DNA from: Spirochaetaceae bacterium
Lineage (GTDB): Bacteria; Spirochaetota; Leptospiria; Leptospirales; Leptonemataceae
Reading direction: 5' to 3'
Length of the DNA: 64,000 nt
NCBI GenBank assembly: GCA_002729885.1
Contig: PBUB01000007.1
Location: forward strand, 62,001-126,000
The translations under genes and the position numbers were made by a program. Of this stretch, positions 25,335 through 34,240 are shown piece by piece; position 1 is the first letter of the stretch, and every line of letters begins with the position of its first letter. The notes under the pieces are model-generated. The model was not told the DNA's origin. It was given only the letters and a program-made list of their open reading frames with translations, and ran no database searches.

Positions 25335-28300
25335 TCAGGCCACCGAATAGACACTTCTTTCCTTTGATTCGTATTTCTCGTAAATATGCTGAAAGATGCG
25401 AGTGACCTTCTTCTCGTACAACTCTTTGTCAAAATCCCGGGGCAGACCCTTATCCAGCACCTCTTCGATGGTCAGCCGCACTTGAGCCCGTGCGATGGAT
25501 CGCTTTCTCCAGTCCAGCACCAGCGCTTCCTTTACCGATTCCAGAAGCTCCCGGGCCGCCGCCTTCACCTGGCTGCGTTCTTTCTTTTTTAGATCCGGCG
25601 CAGGTTTCATCAATAAATCGAATATGGCCAGCTCCTCCGGGCTTAATTCTTCCTGCACCGCTCGACTCTGCTCTTCCGTGAGCGCCTTCGAGAGTGCCAG
25701 CAACGCCTTGTAGGCTTCTTCGATTGTGCGACTTCCTTCGTTGTAGCTCTGGATCAATTCTTCGAACTTCTCCCGAAAGTCGTATCGAGTGGGATTCTCA
25801 TCAATCATCCGGCCAATCTCTCTGGCAAGCTGCGCTTTTAATCGCTCAAGCAGAGTCTTTTTCTCATCCGACTTTTTGAACTGCTCCTGCAATGCCTCAA
25901 AGTCAATCTTCGAAAGATCCAGGGTTCGGTATTCGCTGCCTTTCTCCGCGATCTCAAAGCCTTCTGCTGCAATGGATGCATCCAGCAATCTCTGGATCTC
26001 CGCCATCACTTCGCCTGGATCACCACCCTCTTCTGCCGTGCGCTCTCGCACCACTCGACCAATCATACCCAGCAAAGCGCACCTCGGTGCAATCTGCGAA
26101 AGCGCCGGATCTGGCTTGGCCGCCTGATAGAAGCTCAATACCTTTCTTTCTTTAGCGATGAACTCCTGACGCACAGGATCCGGACTGCAGAACTCATTGG
26201 CCGCATCCCCTATGGCTTTTTGCAGCTCCATGCCGCGGAGCTCCAGCAAAGCCTTGAGATCCATTCCATGGCTTTGCAGATACTCCTCGGTGGATTTCAG
26301 AGAGTCCATCAACTCATTGATTAGCTCGGATTTGTCCTCTACCGGATGATCGCCACCCTTTCCTTTTCCGTAGATGGAAAGCGCCTCTTCCAGGGATGCA
26401 AACACATTGGCATAATCTACAATCAGTCCATTCTTCTTTCCCGGCCATACCCGGTTGGCCCTTGCGATGGTCTGCATCAAAGTATGATTTCGCATGGGCT
26501 TATCCAGATAGATGGTCGAACAGCTGGGCGCATCAAAGCCGGTGAGCCACATAGCACATACAAATACCAGCCGCAGCGGATCCTCTGGCTCCTTGAACTT
26601 CGAAGCCAGGTCCTCTTTATTCATCCGATCCCGATGCGGCAAGATATCCAGGCCCAGCTCCTTCATGGACTCCGCCTCATTCTGCGCCGATGATACCACC
26701 ACCGCCATATCCGTGGTTTCCAGAATCTTGCGCCGCTCCTGCAAGGCGGGATTCCCCGGATTCGCCTGCAGGTCCTTCTTTACCCTGTTTAGCTCCTCGT
26801 TCCAGGCGGCCTGCACCAGATCATGCATTCGCACTGCCGTGGCTTTATCTATAGAGATCACCATGGCCTTTCCCTGGTAACCGCGATCCAGATAATGACT
26901 TACAATATCGCCGGCAATCTTTTCCAGACGATCCTGCCTGGTCAGGATATGATACTGCCGGCCCAGATCCCGCTGGATCTTTCGCTCATCCGCCACGCTC
27001 AAATCCGCATCTTCAATGATCTGATAAATGTCATCGTTCAGATTGGGATTCTCCAGATGCAGCACCGGAGTGCGATTCTCATAGTACAGCGGGACCGTGG
27101 CATTGTCTTCTACAGACTGCTTGAAGTCATAAACAGAGATATAGTCTCCGAACACCTCTTTGGTCTTTTCTTCGCCTGCAATCAGCGGCGTGCCTGTGAA
27201 TGCCAGAAACAAAGCATTGGGAAGAGCCCTGCGCATGTTCATGGCCAGAACATCATACTGACTTCTATGCGCCTCATCTGTCAGAACGATGATATCGCTT
27301 CTCTCCGAAAGCACAGGAAACTCTTCGAATTCGGCGGCACGAAACTTCTGGATCAGAGTAAATACAAATCGATGGTTCTCTTTCAGCAGTCGACGTAGAT
27401 CCGCCCCCGAATCGGCCCGGCATTCCTTGCTTTCTGTTTCGCTTACCACATCGCAGCGGGCAAAGGTCTCGGAAATCTGATCATCCAGTTCCGTGCGATC
27501 CGTAATCACCACAAAGGTCCAGTTCCCGGTAACCTTGCGAAGCACCTTCCGTGCAAAGAATACCATGGAGTAACTCTTCCCGGAACCCTGTGTATGCCAG
27601 AACACACCTATGCGGCCATGCTTTCCCCGGGCCGCATCCAGCGCCTTTAGAGCATTGTTCACTCCCAGATACTGATGGTTCTTTGAGAACAGCTTCTTCG
27701 TTCCGCCGGATTCATCCGAGTAGAGAATAAAGTTTTCCACTAGATCCAGAAACCTACCGGGCTCACAGGTTCCGCGAATGGCCTTTTCCAGCGATACCGC
27801 CGCAGGCTCATCTTCTGACTCCGCCCGTTTCCACTCCGCCAGATGTTCCCAGGGCGCGCTAAAGCTCCCAAGCCGCGTATCCAGTCCGTTGGAAGCGATT
27901 ATGAATGCATTGTAATGAAATAGCTGCGGAATATCCGCTTTGTAAGATCGAATGTTGTCCTCGTAGGCTCGAACGGCAGCCACTCCTGGCTTTTTTAGTT
28001 CAATCAATAGCAGCGGTAGCCCGTTCAGGAATCCTACAAGATCCGGCCGCCTGGTGTAATGCGAGCCCACGACGGTGAACTGGCTCACGATCAAAAAATC
28101 ATTGTTGGTGGGATTCTCCCAGTCCACGACGCGCAGGCGAACGGAATCTGGATTTCCTGACTTCGAAGGCTGAAGATCTACCAACACTCCGTTCAATATC
28201 AGGTCATGAATCTTTCGGTTGGCGGCCACAGGACTCCAGGTGGATAGATCCTGAGATAGCTCATCAGCGGCCCGTTGAATTGCGTCTTCCGGTGCATCTG

Positions 28301-28481
28301 GATTCAGAGTGCGCAGACTGAATAGCAATCGGGGACGAAGCACCACTTCCGATCTGGTCTCGCGGCCAAAGCCATCCGCGTCCTGCTCCTCATACGCGTT
28401 TACAAATTCCCATCCGAGGACTTGGAATAGCTCTATGGCAGGCTGCTCCACCAGCTGATCTTCGGAAAGCGGACTCGGCAT
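25335..28481 (-). CDS. hsdR: Type I restriction endonuclease/translocase subunit
   Basis: A 1048-residue HsdR. The PD-(D/E)xK nuclease is at the N-terminus: RRPDLVGF (Asp147) and LLLIELKKPG (Glu161, Lys163). The SF2 motor follows: Walker A in WHTQGSGKSYS (about 297-303), DEAH box at 402-405, LAFTGTPL, and the late motifs MWLTGFDAPSCSTIYLDKPM and QTIARANRVW. The C-terminal third is helical. It translocates and cuts unmethylated DNA together with HsdM and HsdS. Full length with no disruption, so the system is probably active. First gene of the operon. Confidence 0.97.
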   Translation of the reverse strand: MPSPLSEDQLVEQPAIELFQVLGWEFVNAYEEQDADGFGRETRSEVVLRPRLLFSLRTLNPDAPEDAIQRAADELSQDLSTWSPVAANRKIHDLILNGVLVDLQPSKSGNPDSVRLRVVDWENPTNNDFLIVSQFTVVGSHYTRRPDLVGFLNGLPLLLIELKKPGVAAVRAYEDNIRSYKADIPQLFHYNAFIIASNGLDTRLGSFSAPWEHLAEWKRAESEDEPAAVSLEKAIRGTCEPGRFLDLVENFILYSDESGGTKKLFSKNHQYLGVNNALKALDAARGKHGRIGVFWHTQGSGKSYSMVFFARKVLRKVTGNWTFVVITDRTELDDQISETFARCDVVSETESKECRADSGADLRRLLKENHRFVFTLIQKFRAAEFEEFPVLSERSDIIVLTDEAHRSQYDVLAMNMRRALPNALFLAFTGTPLIAGEEKTKEVFGDYISVYDFKQSVEDNATVPLYYENRTPVLHLENPNLNDDIYQIIEDADLSVADERKIQRDLGRQYHILTRQDRLEKIAGDIVSHYLDRGYQGKAMVISIDKATAVRMHDLVQAAWNEELNRVKKDLQANPGNPALQERRKILETTDMAVVVSSAQNEAESMKELGLDILPHRDRMNKEDLASKFKEPEDPLRLVFVCAMWLTGFDAPSCSTIYLDKPMRNHTLMQTIARANRVWPGKKNGLIVDYANVFASLEEALSIYGKGKGGDHPVEDKSELINELMDSLKSTEEYLQSHGMDLKALLELRGMELQKAIGDAANEFCSPDPVRQEFIAKERKVLSFYQAAKPDPALSQIAPRCALLGMIGRVVRERTAEEGGDPGEVMAEIQRLLDASIAAEGFEIAEKGSEYRTLDLSKIDFEALQEQFKKSDEKKTLLERLKAQLAREIGRMIDENPTRYDFREKFEELIQSYNEGSRTIEEAYKALLALSKALTEEQSRAVQEELSPEELAIFDLLMKPAPDLKKKERSQVKAAARELLESVKEALVLDWRKRSIARAQVRLTIEEVLDKGLPRDFDKELYEKKVTRIFQHIYEKYESKERSVYSVA

Positions 28482-28582
28482 CTATGGATTACTTCCCCGC
28501 ATAAGGCACTTTTTTGCAAGAACGATCTTCAAATGAGCTCAATGCCAGACGGAGTTCCGAAAACGGAAAATTAGAATACCCA

Positions 28583-30160
28583 TTATTTCTCAATAATCTC
28601 GGCATAAGACATTTTATCCGCGGACATTAAGGCACGCCATATATCCTGACCTGTGCATTCAGGCTCCTTGCCTCCCTTCTTGATTATTTCACCTGCTGGA
28701 GTGAGACAGTTGGCTCTCTGCGAATCCTCTGGTATGCGAAAAATGCCAAAGTCTTCTGAATTGTAACCCCAGTAAACCCAGGGAATCGGGGAAACCGCCC
28801 CTTCCTCCGGCACTCGATCCCTGTCTAGCTGGCATTTCCGGTTAACACGAGCTGCACGGACAATGTGGTAGGCCCACTGAACTCTGGAAGGCGAATCCGC
28901 GATAGTTGTTGTAGTGCCAAATTCCCCGAGGAAAACTGGATAACCCTTCTCTTCTGCAATTTCACGCAGCCGTCGAAAATCCTCTCGAATGGCTGGGCAA
29001 CCCTCCCGGCCTTCCTGCTGAGCCCAGATCATTGTCTCAGAGTTATTTAACGGATGCTGTTGCCCAGGAAATTTCGAATCAGGCTTCCACCAAATACTGG
29101 TTAAAACCTCGCGCTGGACCGCAGAGCACTCAACAGAAAACTGGCCAATTCGACATAGGTCGCCTTCTAGGCTCTCCTGGTCCCGAGCTCCAGCTTCCTG
29201 AGGGACTAGCCCGATGCAGTGACGCGAATACTTCTTCTCAGCAGCCTGCGCGAAGCAAGAAGGCTCATAGTAATGAACAGTAAAGATTAGATTGGGGTCC
29301 TGATCTTCAGGGCTTAAATATAGCCCTTCCAGTCCGCGGATGGAATTCCAACCACTGCCTCCCAAAATCAAAGTCAAATGTGGAGCCTCTTTTCTTAGAG
29401 CGGGAATCAACCCATTGATGAAATCATTCCAGGTATCAGAATCCATCTTTGGCTCACCATCGGCGTATTTGTCGGCATGCGGCTCATTAAGAATCTCAAA
29501 ATAAACCTGACGATGCAACGGGTTTAGGACCCTCACGATTTTCTTCGATTGTTCGAAAAAGGCTTCTCGCTGTCCGGTGGGATCCCTCATGACCCGCATG
29601 TTATGGTGATTGCTTATGATGATCGTTAGGCCAAGACTTCGAGCCTTAGTGATGATGCGCGCCAGCATCACCTCAGGGGAACTGGACTCTTCATGCAGAG
29701 CGGCTTCTCTTTCTTCAGGAACATGATGCAGGAAACTCTTACAGTTCTCACGAAAGGGATCAACCTGACTGCTTTTAGCTGGCTTGACTTCCTTTTTGGG
29801 CTTTGATAGTTCCTTATGCAGCTCCTCCGGGTACACGCCCCGGTCATACTTCGTCAAGTCGGTCTGGTCAGGTTCTCCGTACTCCCATTTCACCGGTATG
29901 CGAATCGTGTCGAAACCGCAGTCTTTGATCCTGGTAATATCATCCGTAGTAATCCGAACGCGATTCGATGGGTTTGTGATCTCCAGGAAATTGGCAAGGC
30001 TGATGCCACGATTGATCCTCTTTAAAGCTTCGTGTCCGGCGTGGAATCTTTTTTTCTCTTCAGCAGCCAGTTGCGTCAGATACGGAATTGTAATAATCGT
30101 CAAAAAGAGTAACGATCGCACGCTCTTAGAATGCTTCTTTCGTGGAATTTGACTTCTCAT
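28583..30160 (-). CDS. Exported glycoside hydrolase family 5 enzyme
   Basis: A 525-residue secreted glycosidase of the cellulase (GH5) type. Start at ATG 30160 (MRSQIPRKKHSKSVRSLLFLTIITIPYLTQL) gives a signal peptide; the upstream GTG at 30193 adds only a polar leader. GH5 landmarks: GFDTIRIPVKWEY (conserved Arg), YFEILNEPHADK (acid/base Glu), FTVHYYEP (His/Tyr near the active site) and VFLGEFGTTTT (nucleophile Glu). The barrel carries longer loops than usual, including a Cys-containing one (CRIGQFSVEC). Substrate is a beta-linked polysaccharide or glycolipid; it cannot be narrowed. It follows the type I RM genes by 100 nt but faces the same way independently. Confidence 0.9.
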   Translation of the reverse strand: MRSQIPRKKHSKSVRSLLFLTIITIPYLTQLAAEEKKRFHAGHEALKRINRGISLANFLEITNPSNRVRITTDDITRIKDCGFDTIRIPVKWEYGEPDQTDLTKYDRGVYPEELHKELSKPKKEVKPAKSSQVDPFRENCKSFLHHVPEEREAALHEESSSPEVMLARIITKARSLGLTIIISNHHNMRVMRDPTGQREAFFEQSKKIVRVLNPLHRQVYFEILNEPHADKYADGEPKMDSDTWNDFINGLIPALRKEAPHLTLILGGSGWNSIRGLEGLYLSPEDQDPNLIFTVHYYEPSCFAQAAEKKYSRHCIGLVPQEAGARDQESLEGDLCRIGQFSVECSAVQREVLTSIWWKPDSKFPGQQHPLNNSETMIWAQQEGREGCPAIREDFRRLREIAEEKGYPVFLGEFGTTTTIADSPSRVQWAYHIVRAARVNRKCQLDRDRVPEEGAVSPIPWVYWGYNSEDFGIFRIPEDSQRANCLTPAGEIIKKGGKEPECTGQDIWRALMSADKMSYAEIIEK

Positions 30161-30579
30161 AGCGACACTACCTGTAGAATTAGAATGAGCCACTATTTAT
30201 CTTATGTTATTATTAATACTAGCTATTTTTACACTTTACTATCTTATTGCAGAGCCACGTACCATTGTACAGTCTAATATGGTATCCTGCCAGGCTGATC
30301 TTGAATGTGTGCCGTGAGTCGAATCGCTCTGCCCCGCGCAAGAAACAGTCCCGCCCGTATTAAAGAACCCACCGGAATGCAATTTCCTGGGACTAATCGA
30401 TTGGCGGAGCGGCTAATTTCAGATTCCTTCACTGTCCCAACTTGCATATATCTCCATCCCATCGCCTCAGGACCCCTCCCCCATCCTCCATTCTTCTTGC
30501 CACGACTCAGGACTTCCCCTAACCTGTGCTCCGGTTGCCTGAATCCCCGGCGGATCTTCTACAAGGCCCAGGAGTAACA
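30161..30579. other. Intergenic region with one perfect inverted repeat
   Basis: About 420 bases between divergent genes (GH5 and plsC). The part near the GH5 start is AT-rich and probably promoter. TACCAT (30260-30265) and ATGGTA (30279-30284) form a perfect inverted repeat with a 13-nt spacer, an operator-like arrangement. The rest (30300-30570) is GC-richer and shows no gene. Confidence 0.4.
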
Positions 30580-31284
30580 ATGAACTATCGAATTAGAATG
30601 CTTATTGCTGGAATCTGGGCCGGCATTGTCACATTCATTGTTTTCTGGATCAGCCTCATCACCTGGGGAAGGCCTTTTAGCGCCTGGCTCTATGCCCGAA
30701 TGCTGGGCGGAGTGGGCATGCGAATCCTGGGTATCAAAGTGCGCGTTGAAGGCATGGAAAATCTGCCATCGGAACCTGCCGTTCTAATGGCCAATCATCA
30801 GTCCAACCTGGATGCATTCTTCATGGGAACCATGTATCCGCGAAATACTGTGGTGCTTGGTAAAAGAGAAATGCTCAAGGTGCCAATGTTCGGAATCATT
30901 TTGCTCGCTTCCGACAACATCCTTGTAGATCGCGAAGATGCGGCCGGCGCGAAAAAAGCGGTGTCCGAGGCCACTGCGGCCATTAAGAAACGCCGAAGAC
31001 ATCTGTGGATATTTCCGGAAGGAACTCGTAGCAAAGGTAAAGGTCTGGGCGAATTCAAGAAAGGAGCATTTATCATGGCCATCGCCGCACAGGCGCCCAT
31101 TGTGCCCATCGTGAATCAGGACATGGGTCATCTGATCAACACGAAAGAGAGAATCCTGAAAAGCGGCACTCATACCGTAAAGGTGCTGCCTCCTATTTCT
31201 ACGCAAGGTATGCGATTCAAAGATGCGGATCGGCTGATTCAGGAGCTGAGGGAACTCTACGAGCGAGAGATTCAGGGCTTCTAG
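30580..31284 (+). CDS. plsC: 1-acyl-sn-glycerol-3-phosphate acyltransferase
   Basis: A 234-residue membrane-associated acyltransferase. ATG at 30580 follows an AGGAG site. An N-terminal TM helix (RMLIAGIWAGIVTFIVFWISL) precedes the catalytic NHQSNLDAFF (NHx4D), then GKREMLKVPMFG, and the FPEGTRS block; PIVPIVNQ is the late conserved block. It acylates lysophosphatidic acid to phosphatidic acid in phospholipid synthesis. Length is typical of PlsC. It stands alone before a coiled-coil gene. Unlike the acyltransferase at 3567..4700 it has the standard motif spacing. Confidence 0.92.
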   Translation: MNYRIRMLIAGIWAGIVTFIVFWISLITWGRPFSAWLYARMLGGVGMRILGIKVRVEGMENLPSEPAVLMANHQSNLDAFFMGTMYPRNTVVLGKREMLKVPMFGIILLASDNILVDREDAAGAKKAVSEATAAIKKRRRHLWIFPEGTRSKGKGLGEFKKGAFIMAIAAQAPIVPIVNQDMGHLINTKERILKSGTHTVKVLPPISTQGMRFKDADRLIQELRELYEREIQGF

Positions 31285-31473
31285 AAAGGAAGCGCAAAAA
31301 ATCGTATACCCCTGGTGTGCGACAACCCCGCCCCGGAAATCCTTCAAAATGACCCTCAGGTTTCCAGGCCCAGAAGATCCCTGAGCCTACCCAACGTTAC
31401 TTTTCTTCTTGCAATCCCCGCCCCAGCCCTCTATTTTTTCAGAACGATACGTAAGATCGGCACCCGAGTAGGT

Positions 31474-31887
31474 ATGGATGATCTGCAGAACAGAGTCGGA
31501 ATTTTGGAGCATCGTATGGAAGCACTGGAATCAGAAATGATACGCTCAAGAGAGGAAATGAAAGAGGCCTTTCAACGCCTGGAGATGAAAATGGACGCCA
31601 CCATCGCTCGAATCGATCAAAAATTCGATCAGATGCAGGAGCGTATGGATCAGAAATTCAATCTGATGGACCAGAGATTCAATCAGATGGATCGCCGAAT
31701 GGATTCGATGAACCAGCGAATAGATGCAACCAATGACCGCATGGACAGGAGATTCGATCAACTCAGCCAGAATATCCTGGATCTGTCGGCGGAGCTTCGG
31801 AAAACCCATCGCTGGATTCTGGCCGCGGTCCTCTTCGTGGTCACGGTTCTGCCCATTACATTGACGGTGGCCGAGCGCTTTCTGTAA
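31474..31887 (+). CDS. Coiled-coil protein with 7-residue repeats and C-terminal TM anchor
   Basis: A 137-residue protein started at ATG 31474 (MDDLQNRVGILEHRMEAL), aligned with the start of its paralogue at 33165. The middle is a repetitive coiled coil with near-identical heptads (RIDQKFDQ, MDQKFNL, MDQRFNQ, MDRRMDS, MNQRIDA, NDRMDRR), visible as 21-nt repeats in the DNA. The end is LSAELRKTHRWILAAVLFVVTVLPITLTVAERFL: a conserved junction and one TM helix. The upstream 50 codons of open frame lack coding character. Likely a tail-anchored oligomer; role unknown. See 11252, 32902 and 33165 for relatives. Confidence 0.75.
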   Translation: MDDLQNRVGILEHRMEALESEMIRSREEMKEAFQRLEMKMDATIARIDQKFDQMQERMDQKFNLMDQRFNQMDRRMDSMNQRIDATNDRMDRRFDQLSQNILDLSAELRKTHRWILAAVLFVVTVLPITLTVAERFL

Positions 31888-31956
31888 GGCGCCGCCCGCT
31901 CGCCCGGACCGGCAAAAGCCAAGCCGGCCTGAAACGCAGCAACCTGGCTCATCGAC

Positions 31957-32007
31957 AGCACACTTTGCTTGAGAGCACACTCTGCTTGAGAGCACAGTCT
32001 GATTGAG
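31957..32007 (+). repeat. Three tandem 17-bp repeats
   Basis: AGCACACTTTGCTTGAG, AGCACACTCTGCTTGAG and AGCACAGTCTGATTGAG follow one another exactly. They lie in the 247-nt gap after the coiled-coil gene at 31887. Could be protein-binding sites or replication slippage; nothing else is seen in that gap. Confidence 0.8.
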
Positions 32008-32134
32008 ATCGCAAAAAAAGAATCTTACTGGAATCCGGGAGGCTTCTTTCTGGTCCTAATTCGCTACCTCGGATCTGCTGGCAGAATTTTCTGCCTGATT
32101 GTCACAGAAGGAAGGGCTCATTCGTCTTCCCTGT

Positions 32135-32578
32135 ATGAAATCAAAATACTGGCTGTTAATTCTAGTCCCCGCATCTCTGGGGAGTTTTTTCAATGCAATA
32201 TGGATGATGAGCGATCCGGGAGGATGGTATTATCAGCTTCCGGCGGCCATTCCAGATTTTGGTCCGCTGAATGAGCATTTTGTAAGAGATCTGGGAGCCA
32301 TGTTCTTGATCTGGGGCCTGGCACTACTCTGGGCGGCTTTTTCCGAAAAACACAGGTTTGTACTTCTAGCACTGATTGCGATGTGGAACGGTCTTCATGC
32401 CCTGGTGCATGCTTTTGATACACTCCGTGGCCTGGTCGCATCGGAGCACTGGCTCATAGACTTTCCCCTGGTATACTCACCTACCGCAATCTATGTGCTT
32501 TTAGCCTGGCTTGCACGACCAGGGCCCGCGCGCGATGAGATGTCCGCCTCGGCTAGCATTGGACGGGCCGAGCAATGA
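32135..32578 (+). CDS. Four-TM membrane protein of unknown function
   Basis: A 147-residue integral membrane protein with about four hydrophobic segments (YWLLILVPASLGSFFNAIWMM, MFLIWGLALLWAAF, FVLLALIAMWNGLHALVHAF, YSPTAIYVLLAWLA). The pattern MSDPGGWYYQLPAAIPDFGPLNEHFVRDLGA is shared by a widespread family of small membrane proteins with the W-Y-x(3-5)-P...GPxNxHFVRDxG signature. Start at the ATG 32135 is less certain because an upstream TTG has the better ribosome binding site context. Its stop overlaps the next start (ATGA). Confidence 0.7.
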   Translation: MKSKYWLLILVPASLGSFFNAIWMMSDPGGWYYQLPAAIPDFGPLNEHFVRDLGAMFLIWGLALLWAAFSEKHRFVLLALIAMWNGLHALVHAFDTLRGLVASEHWLIDFPLVYSPTAIYVLLAWLARPGPARDEMSASASIGRAEQ

Positions 32579-32805
32579 AAGGACCGCACGTGCAGAGAAG
32601 CGATAGGTTCAAAGCCTGGAAAAATACGATAACGCCAGGCCGCTTGGCATTTACTGTGGTTCTGGCCTTTCTGGGTTTGTACCTGGCTCTGGTTCCCGTG
32701 GCAAGTTATGCTTTCGCATCTCACAATCCAAAATGTCCCTGTCATGCACCCTGGAATCAGATTCGTATGCGAATTCAGATGCTTCAGGAGATTCGCCTCT
32801 GGTAA
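32575..32805 (+). CDS. Small single-TM protein coupled to the preceding gene
   Basis: A 76-residue protein whose ATG overlaps the preceding stop (ATGA at 32575), so the two are translationally coupled. It has one TM helix (LAFTVVLAFLGLYLALVPVASYAF) followed by HNPKCPCHAPW, a possible C-P-C-H metal-binding or redox motif, and a short basic helix. The short periplasmic or cytoplasmic tail and conserved-looking cysteines suggest a subunit of a small membrane complex with its neighbour. No family recognised. Confidence 0.6.
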   Translation: MKGPHVQRSDRFKAWKNTITPGRLAFTVVLAFLGLYLALVPVASYAFASHNPKCPCHAPWNQIRMRIQMLQEIRLW

Positions 32806-32901
32806 GATTCGACTTTGTGTGAAGTATTTCCGCAGAATAGGTTTACGACCGGGCACTTGCCGGTGGACCTGAGGGTAGCCGGCCGTGCGAAAGATTGCGG
32901 A

Positions 32902-33063
32902 TTGACTGGAGAATCGTCCGATCGTCGATCAGCTTGCTCATATCATAACCCGAGCGGGCAATCTCTTGATCTATCAGCCTAAATGCGAACGACCACTCGC
33001 TGCATTGTGGCTGTTGCCATCATCCCAACTCTACGCATCACCATGGGGCTTTCGGAACCCTGA
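32902..33063 (+). pseudogene. Decayed copy of the coiled-coil/TM family
   Basis: The frame 32983-33063 reads MRTTTRCIVAVAIIPTLRITMGLSEP and aligns with the TM end of the intact paralogue 33165..33524 (MRKTNRWIVTVAM...LPITMRLAERW) with short deletions. DNA similarity extends upstream (GATCAGCTTG... against CATCAGCTTG...), but stops and indels break the coiled-coil part. It lies immediately 5' of the intact gene, suggesting a tandem duplication followed by decay. Confidence 0.6.
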
Positions 33064-33164
33064 CCGGAGAAGTGCATCTCCATCCTAAAAAATATACTTG
33101 CAGGCAAATCAGCATACCGCTATTTTTTACTAACGTTGGACCAGTTGTGCACATAGGATTGTGT

Positions 33165-33524
33165 ATGGAAGAGCTGGAAAAAAGAGTGACGATTCTGGAG
33201 CATAAGATGGACTCCGCAGATATCAGATTCAGAGAATTGCAGGAAGAGCAGATCCGCACCAGGTTGGAGCTGAATGAGTCTCTCCACCGGCTGGAGCAGC
33301 GGATAGATGAATTGAATGTGAGGTTCGAGCAGCGCACAGGTGAACTAAATTCCAGAATAGATCAAATGAGCAACAGCATCCATCAGCTTGGCTATAATCT
33401 GACCAATCAGATTCTCAATGCATCTGCAGAGATGCGAAAGACCAATCGCTGGATTGTGACTGTTGCCATGGCCATCATTACCATTCTGCCCATCACCATG
33501 CGACTTGCGGAACGCTGGCTTTGA
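33165..33524 (+). CDS. Coiled-coil protein with C-terminal TM anchor
   Basis: A 119-residue protein started at ATG 33165 with AGGA about 7 nt upstream. MEELEKRVTILEHKMDSADIRF begins a heptad coiled coil containing repeated ELN-x-RxEQR and RIDQMSN units; the end is LNASAEMRKTNRWIVTVAMAIITILPITMRLAERWL, the family junction and TM helix. It shares the LEHKM/LEHRM start and LAERxL end with the gene at 31474 and the end with the gene at 11252. Probably a membrane-tethered oligomer; function unknown. Confidence 0.75.
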   Translation: MEELEKRVTILEHKMDSADIRFRELQEEQIRTRLELNESLHRLEQRIDELNVRFEQRTGELNSRIDQMSNSIHQLGYNLTNQILNASAEMRKTNRWIVTVAMAIITILPITMRLAERWL

Positions 33525-33685
33525 ACCAGAGACCTGCTACCAGAGACTTTTTGCCAGGCTAGCTTATCTGCGGCATTTGGGCTGTTCCAATGAACCAGAA
33601 TGTAACAGCTGCGACTCAATTGTATTCACACCAGCATTCAGAGAGTACTCATACCAATTAGTAATTGAGCCCCGATGCGCAAGCA

Positions 33686-34240
33686 TCAGGACTCATCACT
33701 TACAGAATACAACGGAAATGCAGGCTGTCCGATGGGCTTCATGGCCAGCGATATCAGCAAGGTCTCATTATCATCCGGCGCAACACGATTGGGACGAATC
33801 TCCCCACATCCGCGACAGCGATGCAATAAAACCCACTCACCGCTTCGTACCCAGATGGCAATAGGGTCCATCAGACTCTTACAGTCGGATGCGCGATCCC
33901 CCGGAGTCACATCCAGATGCAGGCTGTGCAAACAGAGAGGGCAATGATTCCTCTGCCTGGTTCCCGATTCTGGAATCCCAATGACATGCTTGCAGTTTCG
34001 GCAGCGAAATTCTCGGGACGGTTTTCTCCTCTCAGAAAGAGATACTTTTCCCTTTTCCGTTTGCTTCTGCCCGCGAAATTTGGAGTCAGCGTCGCTATCG
34101 CGAAACTCTGAATACTCAGTACTATCGAGACTCCGATAGCCTGTGTCCTTTTTTCGTTTCCCGGACTTTCTTGATCGATGGAATCCACCTGATTGATTCG
34201 AATCCTCTTCGAAGTCACCAGGATAGTCGTAATATTTCAT
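33686..34240 (-). CDS. RNHCP-domain zinc-ribbon protein
   Basis: A 184-residue protein. The first about 75 residues are charged and disordered (KSGKRKKDTGYRS...). The remainder is an RNHCP domain, named for its own motif: FRCRNCKHVI, TRQRNHCPLCLHSLHLD, PGDRASDCKSLMDPIAIW, VLLHRCRGCG and APDDNETLLISLAM. The Cys/His sets form a likely zinc ribbon, so nucleic-acid binding is possible; no activity is known. Monocistronic, convergent with the coiled-coil gene. Confidence 0.88.
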   Translation of the reverse strand: MKYYDYPGDFEEDSNQSGGFHRSRKSGKRKKDTGYRSLDSTEYSEFRDSDADSKFRGQKQTEKGKVSLSERRKPSREFRCRNCKHVIGIPESGTRQRNHCPLCLHSLHLDVTPGDRASDCKSLMDPIAIWVRSGEWVLLHRCRGCGEIRPNRVAPDDNETLLISLAMKPIGQPAFPLYSVSDES

